The notes beneath the pieces are model-generated. The model made no database searches and had not been told where the DNA came from. It worked only from the letters and a program-made list of their open reading frames with translations. A stretch of DNA of 64,000 bases. It comes from Modestobacter sp. VKM Ac-2984. Lineage in GTDB: Bacteria; Actinomycetota; Actinomycetes; Mycobacteriales; Geodermatophilaceae. The translations under genes and the position numbers were made by a program. Where the stretch lies: the NCBI RefSeq assembly GCF_026967985.1, contig NZ_JAPVBJ010000009.1, positions 124,001-188,000 of the forward strand. Reading direction: 5' to 3'. Of the stretch, positions 9,063-17,491 are shown one piece after another; the stretch's first letter is position 1; every line of letters begins with the position of its first letter.

Positions 9063-9521
9063 ATGCGCCTGCCCATCACCCCCAGCGAGATCGCCCCGCG
9101 CATCGCCACCGGCGCGTTCATCCTGAACTCCGGCCTCGGCAAGCGCGGCGCCGACGAGGCCACCGCGGCAGGCCTGCACGGCTTCGCCGCCGGCGCCTAC
9201 CCCGCTCTCAAGAAGGTCCCGGCGACCACCTTCGCCAAGGGGCTGTCCACGACCGAGATCACCATCGGCGCCCTGCTGCTGACCCCGTTCGTCCCCGCCG
9301 CGGTCGCCGGCGCAGCGCTCACCGGCTTCTCCGGCGGGCTGCTGGGGCTCTACCTGCGCACCCCGGGGATGACCAAGCCGGGCCGCAGCGTGGCCCCCAC
9401 CCAGGACGGGCTGTCGATCGCCAAGGACGTCTGGATGTTCGGCATCGGGATCGGCCTGCTCACCGAGGCCCTCACCAGCCGCCGCGCCACCCGCCGGGTC
9501 GTCCGCTCCCGCCGCAAGTAG
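9063..9521 (+). CDS. DoxX-like small membrane protein
   Basis: The 152-residue protein has hydrophobic segments around residues 12-25, 65-95 and 118-135 and begins with a helix containing RIATGAFILNSGLGK, similar to DoxX-type four-helix membrane proteins (PF07681-like topology). It ends in a basic RRATRRVVRSRRK tail. ATG at 9063 has an AGAGG ribosome binding site. The family assignment rests on topology and a short motif and is only moderately sure; the function is unknown. Confidence 0.6.
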   Translation: MRLPITPSEIAPRIATGAFILNSGLGKRGADEATAAGLHGFAAGAYPALKKVPATTFAKGLSTTEITIGALLLTPFVPAAVAGAALTGFSGGLLGLYLRTPGMTKPGRSVAPTQDGLSIAKDVWMFGIGIGLLTEALTSRRATRRVVRSRRK

Positions 9522-9533
9522 GCCGCCGGGCGA

Positions 9534-10214
9534 TCAGCCGGCCTGTTCCTCGGTCACCTCGGCGAGCAGGCCGGCGAGCAGGCCGGCGACGTCGTCCGGG
9601 CGGGTTAGCGGGGTCATGTGGGCGGCTCCGGGCAGCTCGACCAGCCGACCACGAGGGGCCGCCACGGCCAGGTGCGCCGCCCACCCCGCGGGGCACAGGG
9701 CGTCCCGCGTGCCGCGGACGACGACCACCGGCACCACCACCCGGCGCAGCCGCTCGTCGATGCGGTCGTGCACGGTCCGCCGCCACAGGGCGGCCATGTC
9801 CCGGGGTCCGGTCCGCAGCCACTGGGCCACGATCACCGGCACCTGCCACCACTGTTCCCGCAGCGCGGTACGCACCCACCGGCCGGCCAGCACCCGCGTC
9901 CGCCGGGTCGCCGGGTCCGTGGCCGGGCCGAGCAGCAGGACGCCGGCCACCCGGGCGTCCCGTTCCGCGGCCGCGACCGCCACCTGACAGCTCTGCGAGT
10001 GCGCGACCAGCACGCACCGGCCCGGTCCGAGCGCCGCCAGCAGCTGGTCGGTCAGCTCCTCCAGGGTGCCGACGGGCCCTCGGGCGCCCATGCCCGGCAG
10101 CGGCACCACGACGACCCGGGCCCGCCGCCGGACCCGGGCCCAGGACCGTTCGTCGAGACCGAGACCTGGAACGCACACCGCGACGGGAACACCGTTCGCC
10201 TCCAGGCTGCTCAC
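9534..10214 (-). CDS. Alpha/beta-hydrolase fold protein
   Basis: The 226-residue protein has the expected order of a small alpha/beta hydrolase: an oxyanion-hole region VCVPGLGLDERSW near the N-terminus, the nucleophile elbow AHSQS (Ser about residue 88), an acid on the loop after VVVVRGTRDALCP and the histidine in GAAHMTPLTRPDDV. All three catalytic positions are therefore present. The start is GTG at 10214. The substrate is unknown. It is divergent from the NADH dehydrogenase gene. Confidence 0.8.
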   Translation of the reverse strand: MSSLEANGVPVAVCVPGLGLDERSWARVRRRARVVVVPLPGMGARGPVGTLEELTDQLLAALGPGRCVLVAHSQSCQVAVAAAERDARVAGVLLLGPATDPATRRTRVLAGRWVRTALREQWWQVPVIVAQWLRTGPRDMAALWRRTVHDRIDERLRRVVVPVVVVRGTRDALCPAGWAAHLAVAAPRGRLVELPGAAHMTPLTRPDDVAGLLAGLLAEVTEEQAG

Positions 10215-10301
10215 CTGGATGCCGACTGTGTCCGGGACGACGGCGCCCCGCGGCGGAGGGCGCCCGAACGTTCCAGAGCAGTAGTGGGAGGATGAGTCAT
10301 C

Positions 10302-11726
10302 ATGACGACATCAGGAGCCAGTGTGACCCCCGTGACCCAGTCCACCGGACGGCGCCCCCGTGTCGTCATCATCGGGTCCGGGTTCGGCGGTCTCTTCGCC
10401 GCCCAGGGCCTGAAGAAGGCCCCGGTCGACGTCACGCTCGTGGCGAAGACGAGCCATCACCTCTTCCAGCCGCTGCTCTACCAAGTGGCGACCGGCATCC
10501 TCTCCGAGGGCGAGATCGCCCCGGCCACCCGGGAGATCTTGCGCGACCAGGACAACGCCCGGGTGGTGCTCGGTGAGGTCACCGACATCGACCTGACCGC
10601 CCGCACCGTCACCTCCACCGTCCTCGGCCGCACCACGGTGCACGAGTACGACGAGCTCATCGTGGCCGCCGGCGCCGGGCAGTCCTACTTCGGCAACGAC
10701 CAGTTCGCCGAGTACGCCCCGGGCATGAAGAGCATCGACGACGCCCTGGAGCTGCGCGGCCGCATCTTCGGCGCCTTCGAGCTCGCCGAGCTGGCCACCG
10801 ACCCGGCCGAGATCGACCGGCTGCTGACCTTCGTCGTCGTCGGCGCCGGCCCGACCGGGGTGGAGATGGCCGGGCAGATCGCCGAGCTGGCCCGCCGCAC
10901 GCTGCGCAAGGACTTCCGGCGGATCGACCCGACGAGCGCCCGGGTGATCCTGCTCGACGCCGCGCCGAAGGTGCTGCCGCCGTTCGTCGACAAGCTCGGC
11001 CAGAAGGCGCACCGGCAGCTCAACGAGATCGGCGTCGAGGTCCAGCTGGGGGCGATGGTCACCGACGTCGACGCCGACGGCATCGTGGTCAAGGACGGCG
11101 ACGGGCACCAGCGCCGCATCCACGCCGCGACCAAGATCTGGGCGGCGGGCGTGCAGGCCAGCCCGCTGGGCAAGATGCTGGGCGAGCAGTCCGGTGCCGC
11201 GGTCGACCGCGCCGGCCGGATCTCGGTGCAGGACGACCTGACGCTGCCGGGCCACCCCGAGGTGCACGTGGTCGGCGACATGATCTCGCTGAAGCGGCTC
11301 CCCGGCGTCGCCCAGGTCGCCATCCAGGGCGGCAAGTTCGCCGCGGACGCCGTCAAGGCCCGGGTCGCCGGCCGGCCCACCGCCCCGGAGTTCACGTACT
11401 TCGACAAGGGCAGCATGGCGACCATCTCGCGGTTCCACGCGGTCGCCGACACCTGGAAGTTCCAGTTCGGCGGCTTCTTCGCCTGGGTGCTGTGGCTGGG
11501 CGTGCACATCATGTACCAGGTGGGCTTCAAGAACCGCTTCACGACGGCGATCCACTGGGCGGTCAGCTTCCTCGGCCGCGGCCGCTCGCAGCGCACGGCC
11601 ACCCAGCAGCAGGTGTACGGCCGGCTGGCCCTGGAGGAGCTCGGTGCGGACTTCGAGGTCTCCAAGACCGGGGGCCGTCGGCACCTCGGCGAGCCGGTCG
11701 ACGTGACCGGGCGCGACTCCGCCTGA
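10302..11726 (+). CDS. ndh: Type II NADH dehydrogenase (NAD(P)/FAD-dependent oxidoreductase)
   Basis: The 474-residue flavoprotein has two Rossmann motifs: VVIIGSGFGGLFAAQGL near residue 25 for FAD and FVVVGAGPTGVEMAGQI near residue 180 for NADH. HHLFQPLLYQVATG is characteristic of NDH-2. The C-terminal part (YFDKGSMATISR and a hydrophobic GGFFAWVLWLGVHIMY segment) forms the membrane anchor that meets quinone. The enzyme passes electrons from NADH to the quinone pool without pumping protons. ATG at 10302 has a GGGAGGATGAG ribosome binding site. A bidirectional terminator follows. Confidence 0.9.
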   Translation: MTTSGASVTPVTQSTGRRPRVVIIGSGFGGLFAAQGLKKAPVDVTLVAKTSHHLFQPLLYQVATGILSEGEIAPATREILRDQDNARVVLGEVTDIDLTARTVTSTVLGRTTVHEYDELIVAAGAGQSYFGNDQFAEYAPGMKSIDDALELRGRIFGAFELAELATDPAEIDRLLTFVVVGAGPTGVEMAGQIAELARRTLRKDFRRIDPTSARVILLDAAPKVLPPFVDKLGQKAHRQLNEIGVEVQLGAMVTDVDADGIVVKDGDGHQRRIHAATKIWAAGVQASPLGKMLGEQSGAAVDRAGRISVQDDLTLPGHPEVHVVGDMISLKRLPGVAQVAIQGGKFAADAVKARVAGRPTAPEFTYFDKGSMATISRFHAVADTWKFQFGGFFAWVLWLGVHIMYQVGFKNRFTTAIHWAVSFLGRGRSQRTATQQQVYGRLALEELGADFEVSKTGGRRHLGEPVDVTGRDSA

Positions 11727-11752
11727 TCGACCCCGCCTGATCGGCTCCTGCC

Positions 11753-11798
11753 CGACGACGGCCCCGGTCCCGCTGCTGCGGGGCCGGGGCCGTCGTCG
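11753..11798. terminator. Bidirectional hairpin terminator
   Basis: An 18-bp stem with one mismatch (CGACGACGGCCCCGGTCC and its partner) and a 10-nt loop lie between the convergent ndh gene and the aldehyde dehydrogenase gene ending at 11810. Confidence 0.75.
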
Positions 11799-11809
11799 TG
11801 CGGGGAGGG

Positions 11810-13270
11810 TCAGAACGGGTAGGCCGGCAGGTCGCCGCGCACCGTGACCCACTGCGTCTCGGTGAACGCCTCGATGTTGGCCTGCGGGCCGCCGTGCCGG
11901 GAGCCGGTGCCCGAGGCGCCCACCCCACCGAAGGGGGCGACCGCCTCGTCGTTCACCGTCTGGTCGTTGATGTGCACCAGCCCGGACGGGATCCGCTCGG
12001 CCAGCTGCAGGCCGGCGTAGACGTCGCGGGTCAGGATGCCCAGGCTCAATCCGTACTCGGTCCCGGCGGCCATCGCTGCCACCTCCTCCAGCGAGGAGAA
12101 CGGCGTCACCGGTGCCACCGGGCCGAAGATCTCCTCCTGGTAGGCCGGGGAGTCCACCGGCACGTCGCCGAGCACGGTCGGCCGGTAGAACAGGCCCTCG
12201 TACGTGCCGCCGGTGTGCACCGTGGCCCCGCTGTCGATGCTCGCGGTGACCAGGCCGTGCACCCGGTCGCGCTGACCCGCGTCGATGATCGGGCCGAGCG
12301 CCACCTGGTCACGCCAGGTGTCCCCGACCGGCAGGTTCTCGACCTTGCTGGTCAGGATGGCGGTGTACTCCTCGGCGATCGACTCGTGCACCAGGTGCCG
12401 GCTGGTCGCCATGCAGATCTGCCCCTGGTGGGCGAAGGTGCCCCACGCGCCGACCGAGGCGGCGGCGGTCACGTCGACGTCGCCCATCACGATCAGCGCG
12501 GAGTTGCCGCCCAGCTCCAGGTGCGCCCGCTTGAGGTGCTGACCGGCGAGCGCGCCGACCGAGCGGCCGGCCTTGGTGGAGCCGGTGAAGGCGATGATCC
12601 GGACGGCGGGGTCGGTGACCAGCGCCTGCCCGACGTCGGCGCCGCCGGGCAGCACCTGGAACACCCCGGCCGGCACCCCGGCCTCCTCGAACACCCGCGC
12701 GAACACCGCGCCACCGCAGACGGCGGTGCGCGGGTCGGGCTTGAGGACCACCGCGTTGCCCAGCGCCAGCGCCGGGGCGATGGCCCGGATGGCCAGGATG
12801 GTGGGCACGTTGAACGGTGCGATCACCCCCACCACGCCGGCCGGCACCCGCCGGGCGAAGGAGAGCCGCGGTGAGCCGCTGCGCAGCAGCTCGCCGTAGG
12901 GGTGGCTGGGCAGCGCGGAGGCCTCGTAGCACTCCTGGGCGCTGGTGTGCACCTGGAAGTCACCGAAGGGCTGGATGGCGCCGGACTCCCGGGCCAGCCA
13001 CTCCTTGATCTCGGCGGCGTGCGCGGTGAGCAGGTCACCGGCCCGGCGCAGCACCGCGGCGCGCTGCTCGAACGGCAGCGCCGCCCACTCCCGCTGGGCC
13101 TGGGCGGCGCGGGCGCCGGCCTTCTCCACGTCGGCGGGGGTGGCCTTGCCGACCTCACCGAGCTCCGCACCGGTGGCCGGCTCGACCGCGGTGTACGTGC
13201 CCCCGCTGCCGTCGGTCCAGGAACCGGTCCAGATCTTGCCGCGCCACGCGCCGTCCTCGAGCAGTGCCAT
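11810..13270 (-). CDS. Aldehyde dehydrogenase, benzaldehyde dehydrogenase-like
   Basis: The 486-residue ALDH-superfamily protein carries GVVGVIAPFNVPTILA, NAVVLKPDPRTAV, FTGSTKAG, HLELGGNSALIV (general base Glu) and HQGQICMATSRHLV (nucleophile Cys), and ends with PFGGVGASGTGSRHGG. The NVP and QICMATSR forms are those of benzaldehyde-dehydrogenase-type members (XylC group), so an aromatic aldehyde is a reasonable but unproved substrate. ATG at 13270 follows GAGGA by 5 nt; an upstream in-frame ATG at 13315 is less likely. Confidence 0.88.
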   Translation of the reverse strand: MALLEDGAWRGKIWTGSWTDGSGGTYTAVEPATGAELGEVGKATPADVEKAGARAAQAQREWAALPFEQRAAVLRRAGDLLTAHAAEIKEWLARESGAIQPFGDFQVHTSAQECYEASALPSHPYGELLRSGSPRLSFARRVPAGVVGVIAPFNVPTILAIRAIAPALALGNAVVLKPDPRTAVCGGAVFARVFEEAGVPAGVFQVLPGGADVGQALVTDPAVRIIAFTGSTKAGRSVGALAGQHLKRAHLELGGNSALIVMGDVDVTAAASVGAWGTFAHQGQICMATSRHLVHESIAEEYTAILTSKVENLPVGDTWRDQVALGPIIDAGQRDRVHGLVTASIDSGATVHTGGTYEGLFYRPTVLGDVPVDSPAYQEEIFGPVAPVTPFSSLEEVAAMAAGTEYGLSLGILTRDVYAGLQLAERIPSGLVHINDQTVNDEAVAPFGGVGASGTGSRHGGPQANIEAFTETQWVTVRGDLPAYPF

Positions 13271-13420
13271 GTGGTCCTCGTCTCGTCGATGAGCAGTCGA
13301 TGCCGGTTGTGCCATGTGCGCGCCCTCACGTCACCCCTGCTTCCGTCCACCAGAAGTCAGGAGCTGTGAGGGCTCCCGGGTCAGCGCGGCACGAGCCGCC
13401 GGCCGCTTCCCTGCCTCGGC

Positions 13421-14137
13421 TCAGCGGTGCTGCCGGCGACTGCCCCCGTGCCAGTCCTCCTGCTGGCCGGCGGCGCCGGCGGACACACCGAAGGAGGGCA
13501 GCTGGGGCCGCTCCCGCAGGCTCCGCTTGAGCTCGGCGAAACCGGGGAAGCTCGCCAGGCCGACCACGTGGTCCCACAGCGCGACGGCCTCCTCCTCCGA
13601 GGGCAGCCGGCTGATGACCGGGCCGAAGAAGGCGACGCCCTCCGGCGGCTGGAAGTGCAGGATCGGGGTGCCGACGTCCTTGCCGGTCAGCGCGAGCGCC
13701 TCGTCGGTCTCGGCGCGCAGCTCCGCATCCCAGGACTCGTCGTCCAGGGCGGTGGCCAGCTCGGCGGGCAGGCCCAGGTCGGCGAGCACCGGGGCGAGGA
13801 ACTCCCGGGTGCCCCGCCGCCCCGGGTCCTCACCCTCGGTGGGGGCGGTCTCGAAGACCTGCCGGCCCAGGGCCTCGTACAGGTCGCCCACCACGTCCGG
13901 GCCGTGCTCGGCCCGGACCCTGGCCGCCACGCGCAGCAGCCGCAGCCCCGCGGTGTGCCCGGCCTCGTACTCCGGCGGGAACTGGGCGGCGTAGTCGACG
14001 TGGGCGTTGATCAACCGCAGCGAGATGAACCGCCACTCGACCCGGTGGTCGCGCTGGGCGCTGACCATCCGGACCCACTTGCTGGTCATCCAGGCGAAGG
14101 GACACACCGGGTCGAAGTAGAAGCGAAGATCGGCCAT
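13421..14137 (-). CDS. DsbA-family (mycothiol-dependent nitroreductase-like) protein
   Basis: The 238-residue protein starts MADLRFYFDPVCPFAWMTSKW, a thioredoxin-fold start in which the second Cys of a CxxC is replaced (CPFA). This matches the DsbA-like group that includes mycothiol-dependent Rv2466c-type reductases, where a single active cysteine can serve. The large helical insertion and the cis-Pro strand DVGTPILHF further support the fold. It is cytoplasmic, with no signal peptide. Frame extending upstream to 14587 runs through non-coding-like sequence and was not used. Confidence 0.8.
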   Translation of the reverse strand: MADLRFYFDPVCPFAWMTSKWVRMVSAQRDHRVEWRFISLRLINAHVDYAAQFPPEYEAGHTAGLRLLRVAARVRAEHGPDVVGDLYEALGRQVFETAPTEGEDPGRRGTREFLAPVLADLGLPAELATALDDESWDAELRAETDEALALTGKDVGTPILHFQPPEGVAFFGPVISRLPSEEEAVALWDHVVGLASFPGFAELKRSLRERPQLPSFGVSAGAAGQQEDWHGGSRRQHR

Positions 14138-14279
14138 CTCCCGACCGTAGCCCCGCAGCAGCGCGCCCACCCGGGGACGGCGACCCGCCCGGATCACTCG
14201 GAGGGGGCGGCCCGGGGGGGCCGGTGGTGCAGGCTCCTGCCCGGATCGCCGATGCACGCGGTGACATGGAGAGCGGCAG

Positions 14280-15242
14280 GTGGGCGGGGTGACGGCGTAC
14301 CGACGGGTCCCGGCCCGGGTCGGGTTGTTGGCGCTGCTGTACGGGACGGGCGGGCTGTTCTGCGTGGCCGGCGCGCTGCGACCGATGCACCCCGAGACGC
14401 CGGTTGTCCTCACCGGGGTGCTGGCCGCCGTCGGGATCGGTGGTGCTGCGGCGCTCCTCGCGCGCGGCGACCGACTGTCACAGGCCGGCGGGCACACCGC
14501 CCTGGCCGGCGTCTCGCTGCTGGTGGCCCTCCTGGCCTCGCGGTCGGTCACCGCCGTCGGCATCGTCGGACTCGGCCCGGTGCTCATCGCGATCGGGCTC
14601 TACGCGGCACACTTCTGCTCCCTGCCCGCGGCCCGGGCCCACGCCGGGCTGGCGGTCGGCACGGCGAGCCTCGGCGCTGCCGTCGCCCTCCCCTCGGCCG
14701 CGGCGCTCCCGTGGCTGATGACCGCGGTCAGCGCCCTGGTCCTCACCGAGGCACACGCCCGGCTCAACCAGGCCCTGCGCACCGCCGCGGCCACCGATCC
14801 GCTCACCGGCCTGGCCAACCGCCGGTCCTGGGAGGCCGAGGCCGGCCGGAGCCTGGCGCGGGCACTGCGCAGCGACGAACCGCTGACGGTCGCCGTCCTG
14901 GACCTCGACGACTTCAAGGCGGTCAACGACCGCGACGGGCACGGCGCCGGCGACCGGTTGCTGCAGCAGGTGGCCGACCACTGGCAGGCGCGGCTGCGCA
15001 CCGCCGACCTGCTCGGCCGGTACGGCGGCGACGAGTTCGTGCTGTGCCTGCCCGCCACCGACGCCCCGGGCGCCCAGGAGCTCCTCGCACGCCTGGACGG
15101 CGGCCCGATCGGCTGGTCGGTGGGGACGGCGACCGCCCGCGCCGGCGACTCGCTGGCCGTCCTGCTGCAGCGCGCCGACGCCGAGCTGTACGCGGGCAAG
15201 CGACGCCGCCGGACGGCAGGTCGCCCCGACGACGGCAGCTGA
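14280..15242 (+). CDS. Membrane-bound GGDEF diguanylate cyclase
   Basis: The 320-residue protein has about six hydrophobic segments (residues 10-150), a short helix with TDPLTGLANRRSWEAE, and a C-terminal GGDEF domain with the active-site loop RYGGDEFVLCLP. The substrate-contacting DLDDFKAVND is also present, so it should synthesise cyclic di-GMP from GTP. The C-terminal part of the domain is short. No EAL domain is present. Two in-frame GTG starts exist (14280 and 14289), both with plausible ribosome sites. It is divergent from the DsbA-like gene. Confidence 0.85.
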   Translation: MGGVTAYRRVPARVGLLALLYGTGGLFCVAGALRPMHPETPVVLTGVLAAVGIGGAAALLARGDRLSQAGGHTALAGVSLLVALLASRSVTAVGIVGLGPVLIAIGLYAAHFCSLPAARAHAGLAVGTASLGAAVALPSAAALPWLMTAVSALVLTEAHARLNQALRTAAATDPLTGLANRRSWEAEAGRSLARALRSDEPLTVAVLDLDDFKAVNDRDGHGAGDRLLQQVADHWQARLRTADLLGRYGGDEFVLCLPATDAPGAQELLARLDGGPIGWSVGTATARAGDSLAVLLQRADAELYAGKRRRRTAGRPDDGS

Positions 15243-15248
15243 ACCGGC

Positions 15249-16232
15249 TCAGTCGTCGGCGCCCGCGAGCTGCTCCACCCGCGCCGCGGCCCGGTCCCGG
15301 ATCGCCGCGGCGGTGTGCGCGCGGCGGGCGGCGGCGTCCCGCCGGTGCTCGGCCGCCCCCACCGCACCGGCCGCCTCGTCGGCCCGCCGCTCGGCCCGGC
15401 GGAGCTGCTCGGCCAGCTCGGCGACCCGCTCCTGGAGCTCGTCGCGTCGTCCCGCTGCCTCGACCAGTTGCTGTTCGGCCGTCTGCACCGCGGCGTCGGC
15501 GTCCCGGGCCACCCGGGCGGCCCCCTCGGCGTCCCGCCGGGCCTGCTCCACTTCACGACGGCGGCGCTCCTCAGCCTCCCGGCGCCGCTCCTCCTCCTGT
15601 CGCCGCGCCTCCTCCCGCCTCCGCTCCGCCGTCGCGGTGTCCGCTCCCGTCCGGGCCTCCCGTCGCCGGACCGGGGCAGGGCCCGGGGTCGAGGTCGGTC
15701 CGCCGGAGCGGACGGGGGTCGCCACCGCGCCGCTCAGGTCGACCGGCCCGAGGCCGCTGTAGGACAGCGCCGTGGTCAGCCGGCCGGCTCGCAGCGCCGT
15801 CCCGGCGTCGGGATCGGCGATCGCGGCCCGCAGCGTGCTCTCCACCTGCTCGGCGACCGCACTGCTGACGTCGTGCCCCTCCCGGTGCGCCACCGCCCGT
15901 GCCTCGCGCGCCAGCGCGGCCACCACCTGGTTGCGCTGGCGGCCCAGCGCGCGCAGCTGGTCGGCGGAGAGGTCGGCCTGGGCCTGCCGGAGCAGGTCGC
16001 CGAGCTCGAGCAGCTGGTCGACCTCCCCGGGCCGGCGCCGGGCCAGCAGGTTGCACACCCAGGCCGCCGTCGTCGGCTTGGGCAATGCGGCGACCGACTT
16101 CGCCAGCGCCTTGTCCCCGGCGGCCCGGGCCCGGTCCCGAGCGGCGGTGCGGGCGGCGATGAACTCCTCCGGCGCGACGGCGTAGAGCTCCTCGGCGAAG
16201 GCGTGCAGGCCGTCGTCGTCCAGCTCGGGCAC
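15249..16232 (-). CDS. Hypothetical coiled-coil protein
   Basis: This 327-residue cytoplasmic protein has an ordered N-terminal half (residues 1-150, with EEFIAARTAARDRARAAGDK and PKPTTAAWVCNLLAR) and a C-terminal half dominated by an Arg/Glu/Ala-rich coiled coil (about 195-310). Similar architecture is widespread in actinobacteria but I know of no assigned function. Its stop lies 7 nt beyond the convergent GGDEF gene stop, with no hairpin between. Confidence 0.65.
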   Translation of the reverse strand: MPELDDDGLHAFAEELYAVAPEEFIAARTAARDRARAAGDKALAKSVAALPKPTTAAWVCNLLARRRPGEVDQLLELGDLLRQAQADLSADQLRALGRQRNQVVAALAREARAVAHREGHDVSSAVAEQVESTLRAAIADPDAGTALRAGRLTTALSYSGLGPVDLSGAVATPVRSGGPTSTPGPAPVRRREARTGADTATAERRREEARRQEEERRREAEERRRREVEQARRDAEGAARVARDADAAVQTAEQQLVEAAGRRDELQERVAELAEQLRRAERRADEAAGAVGAAEHRRDAAARRAHTAAAIRDRAAARVEQLAGADD

Positions 16233-16245
16233 CCCCTCTGCGCGC

Positions 16246-17057
16246 TCAGGGGCGGCGCCAGTCGTCCGACGTCAGGTCGGAGCCGGCTTGCGGGCCCATC
16301 TGCATCATGCCGCCGTCGACGGCCCAGGACGCACCGGTGACGTAGCCGGCGGCGTCGGAGGCGAGGAACGCCACCACGGCGGCGACCTCGCGGGCATCGC
16401 CGGGGCGGGGCACCGGGATGCCCGGCCGGCGCTTGTCCGGTGCGGTCGGGTCCTCGTCCTCCTGTCCGGTCATCGCCGTGGCGATCTCCCCGGGGGCGAC
16501 GGCGTTGACGGTGATGCCGTACTCACCCAGCTCGAGGGCGGCGACCCGGGTCAGCAGACCGAGCCCGCCCTTGGCCGCGCTGTAGGCGGCGTTGCCCACC
16601 CGCGGCAGGTGCTCGTGCACGCTCGTGATGTTGATGATCCGGCCCCCTCGGCCGGCATCGACCATCCGGCGGGCGGCGCGCTGCAGGCAGAGGAACGCGC
16701 CGTCGAGGTCGGTGGCGAGCACGGTGCGCCAGGTCTCCCAGTCGGTGTCCAGGACGGTGGACATGTGCCCGGTGCCGGCGTCGTTGACCAGCACGTCGAG
16801 GCCGCCGAGCGCGTCTGCCAGGTCGTCGACGACGGCGGCGGCACCGGGCAGCCGGGTGAGGTCCGGTGCCGCAGCTCGGCGCGCCGGCCGGCCTCGCGGA
16901 CCAGCTCGACGGTCTTCTCGCCCATGGCGCGGTCGCGGTACCAGGTGACGCCGACGTCGCAGCCCTGTTCGGCCAGGGCCACGGCGATCGCCTGGCCCAT
17001 GCCCGACTCCGACCCGGTGACGACGGCGACGCGTGACTGCCGGCTGCTCTGGCTCAT
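16246..17057 (-). pseudogene. Short-chain dehydrogenase/reductase, frameshifted
   Basis: The 5' part (from ATG 17057) reads RVAVVTGSESGMGQAIAVAL with the TGxxxGxG NAD(P)-binding motif, through AGRRAELRH. The rest of the SDR continues in a different frame: DLTRLPGAAAVVDDLADALG, LVNDAG, the catalytic SAAYSAAKGGLG-type YxxxK motif and a normal WAVDGGMMQ C-terminus. The switch is at about 16864, where only two bases remain between the codons for H and D, so one base is missing. Repairing it gives a full-length ~270-residue SDR. It is either a true pseudogene or a sequencing/assembly error. It is divergent from the GntR gene. Confidence 0.8.
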
Positions 17058-17101
17058 GGGCGGCCGCTACCCGCTCCCCACGGTCCGGATGCACCGGAGA
17101 C

Positions 17102-17130
17102 TTGTTCTAGTCCGTATAGAACAGTTAGAT
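17102..17130 (+). promoter_or_regulatory. Promoter with embedded GntR-type operator
   Basis: A -35 box TTGTTC (17102-17107), 17-bp spacer and -10 box TTAGAT (17125-17130) end 7 nt before the GTG at 17138, giving a leaderless transcript. The dyad GTTCTA-N7-TAGAAC (17104-17122) sits exactly between and over these boxes, so a bound repressor would block the promoter. It probably serves autoregulation by the GntR protein encoded next. Confidence 0.6.
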
Positions 17131-17137
17131 TGCCGGC

Positions 17138-17491
17138 GTGCTGGTGCGCATCGACCCCGACTCCCCTGCACCGCTGCACGCGCAGATCTCCGCGGCCGTG
17201 CGGCGGGGCATCGCCGTGGGCGAGATCGCCCCGGGTGAGCGCCTGCCCGGCGCCCGCGACCTGGCGGCTGCGCTCGGGGTCAACCTGCACACGGTGCTGC
17301 GGGGCTACCAGGAGCTGCGGGCCGAGGGCCTGGTCGAGCTGCGCCGCGGCCGCGGCGCCCAGGTGCGCCCGGACGCCGCGCCGGCGGTCGCCGCGCTCCG
17401 CCAGGCGGTGCACGCCCTGGTCGACGAGGCACGGCGCCTCGGGCTCAGCACCGCCGAGGTCACCGAGATGGTCAGAGAGGCGATGGCATGA
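17138..17491 (+). CDS. GntR family transcriptional regulator (YtrA-type)
   Basis: The 117-residue protein has an N-terminal winged helix: APLHAQISAAVRRGIAVGEI, GERLPGARDLAAALGVNLHTVLRGYQEL (recognition helix), EGLVELRRGRGAQV (wing). The short C-terminal helix region replaces a large effector domain, as in YtrA-type regulators that control membrane-protein operons. Its stop overlaps the next start by 4 bp, so it is co-translated with the DUF1648 protein. A dyad in its own promoter suggests autorepression. Confidence 0.85.
   Translation: MLVRIDPDSPAPLHAQISAAVRRGIAVGEIAPGERLPGARDLAAALGVNLHTVLRGYQELRAEGLVELRRGRGAQVRPDAAPAVAALRQAVHALVDEARRLGLSTAEVTEMVREAMA

Noticed and set aside
10311-11852. Long minus-strand frame opposite ndh
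   Set aside because: Composition (Val/Asp/His/Leu-rich) is that of an antisense shadow; the plus strand encodes a clear NDH-2.
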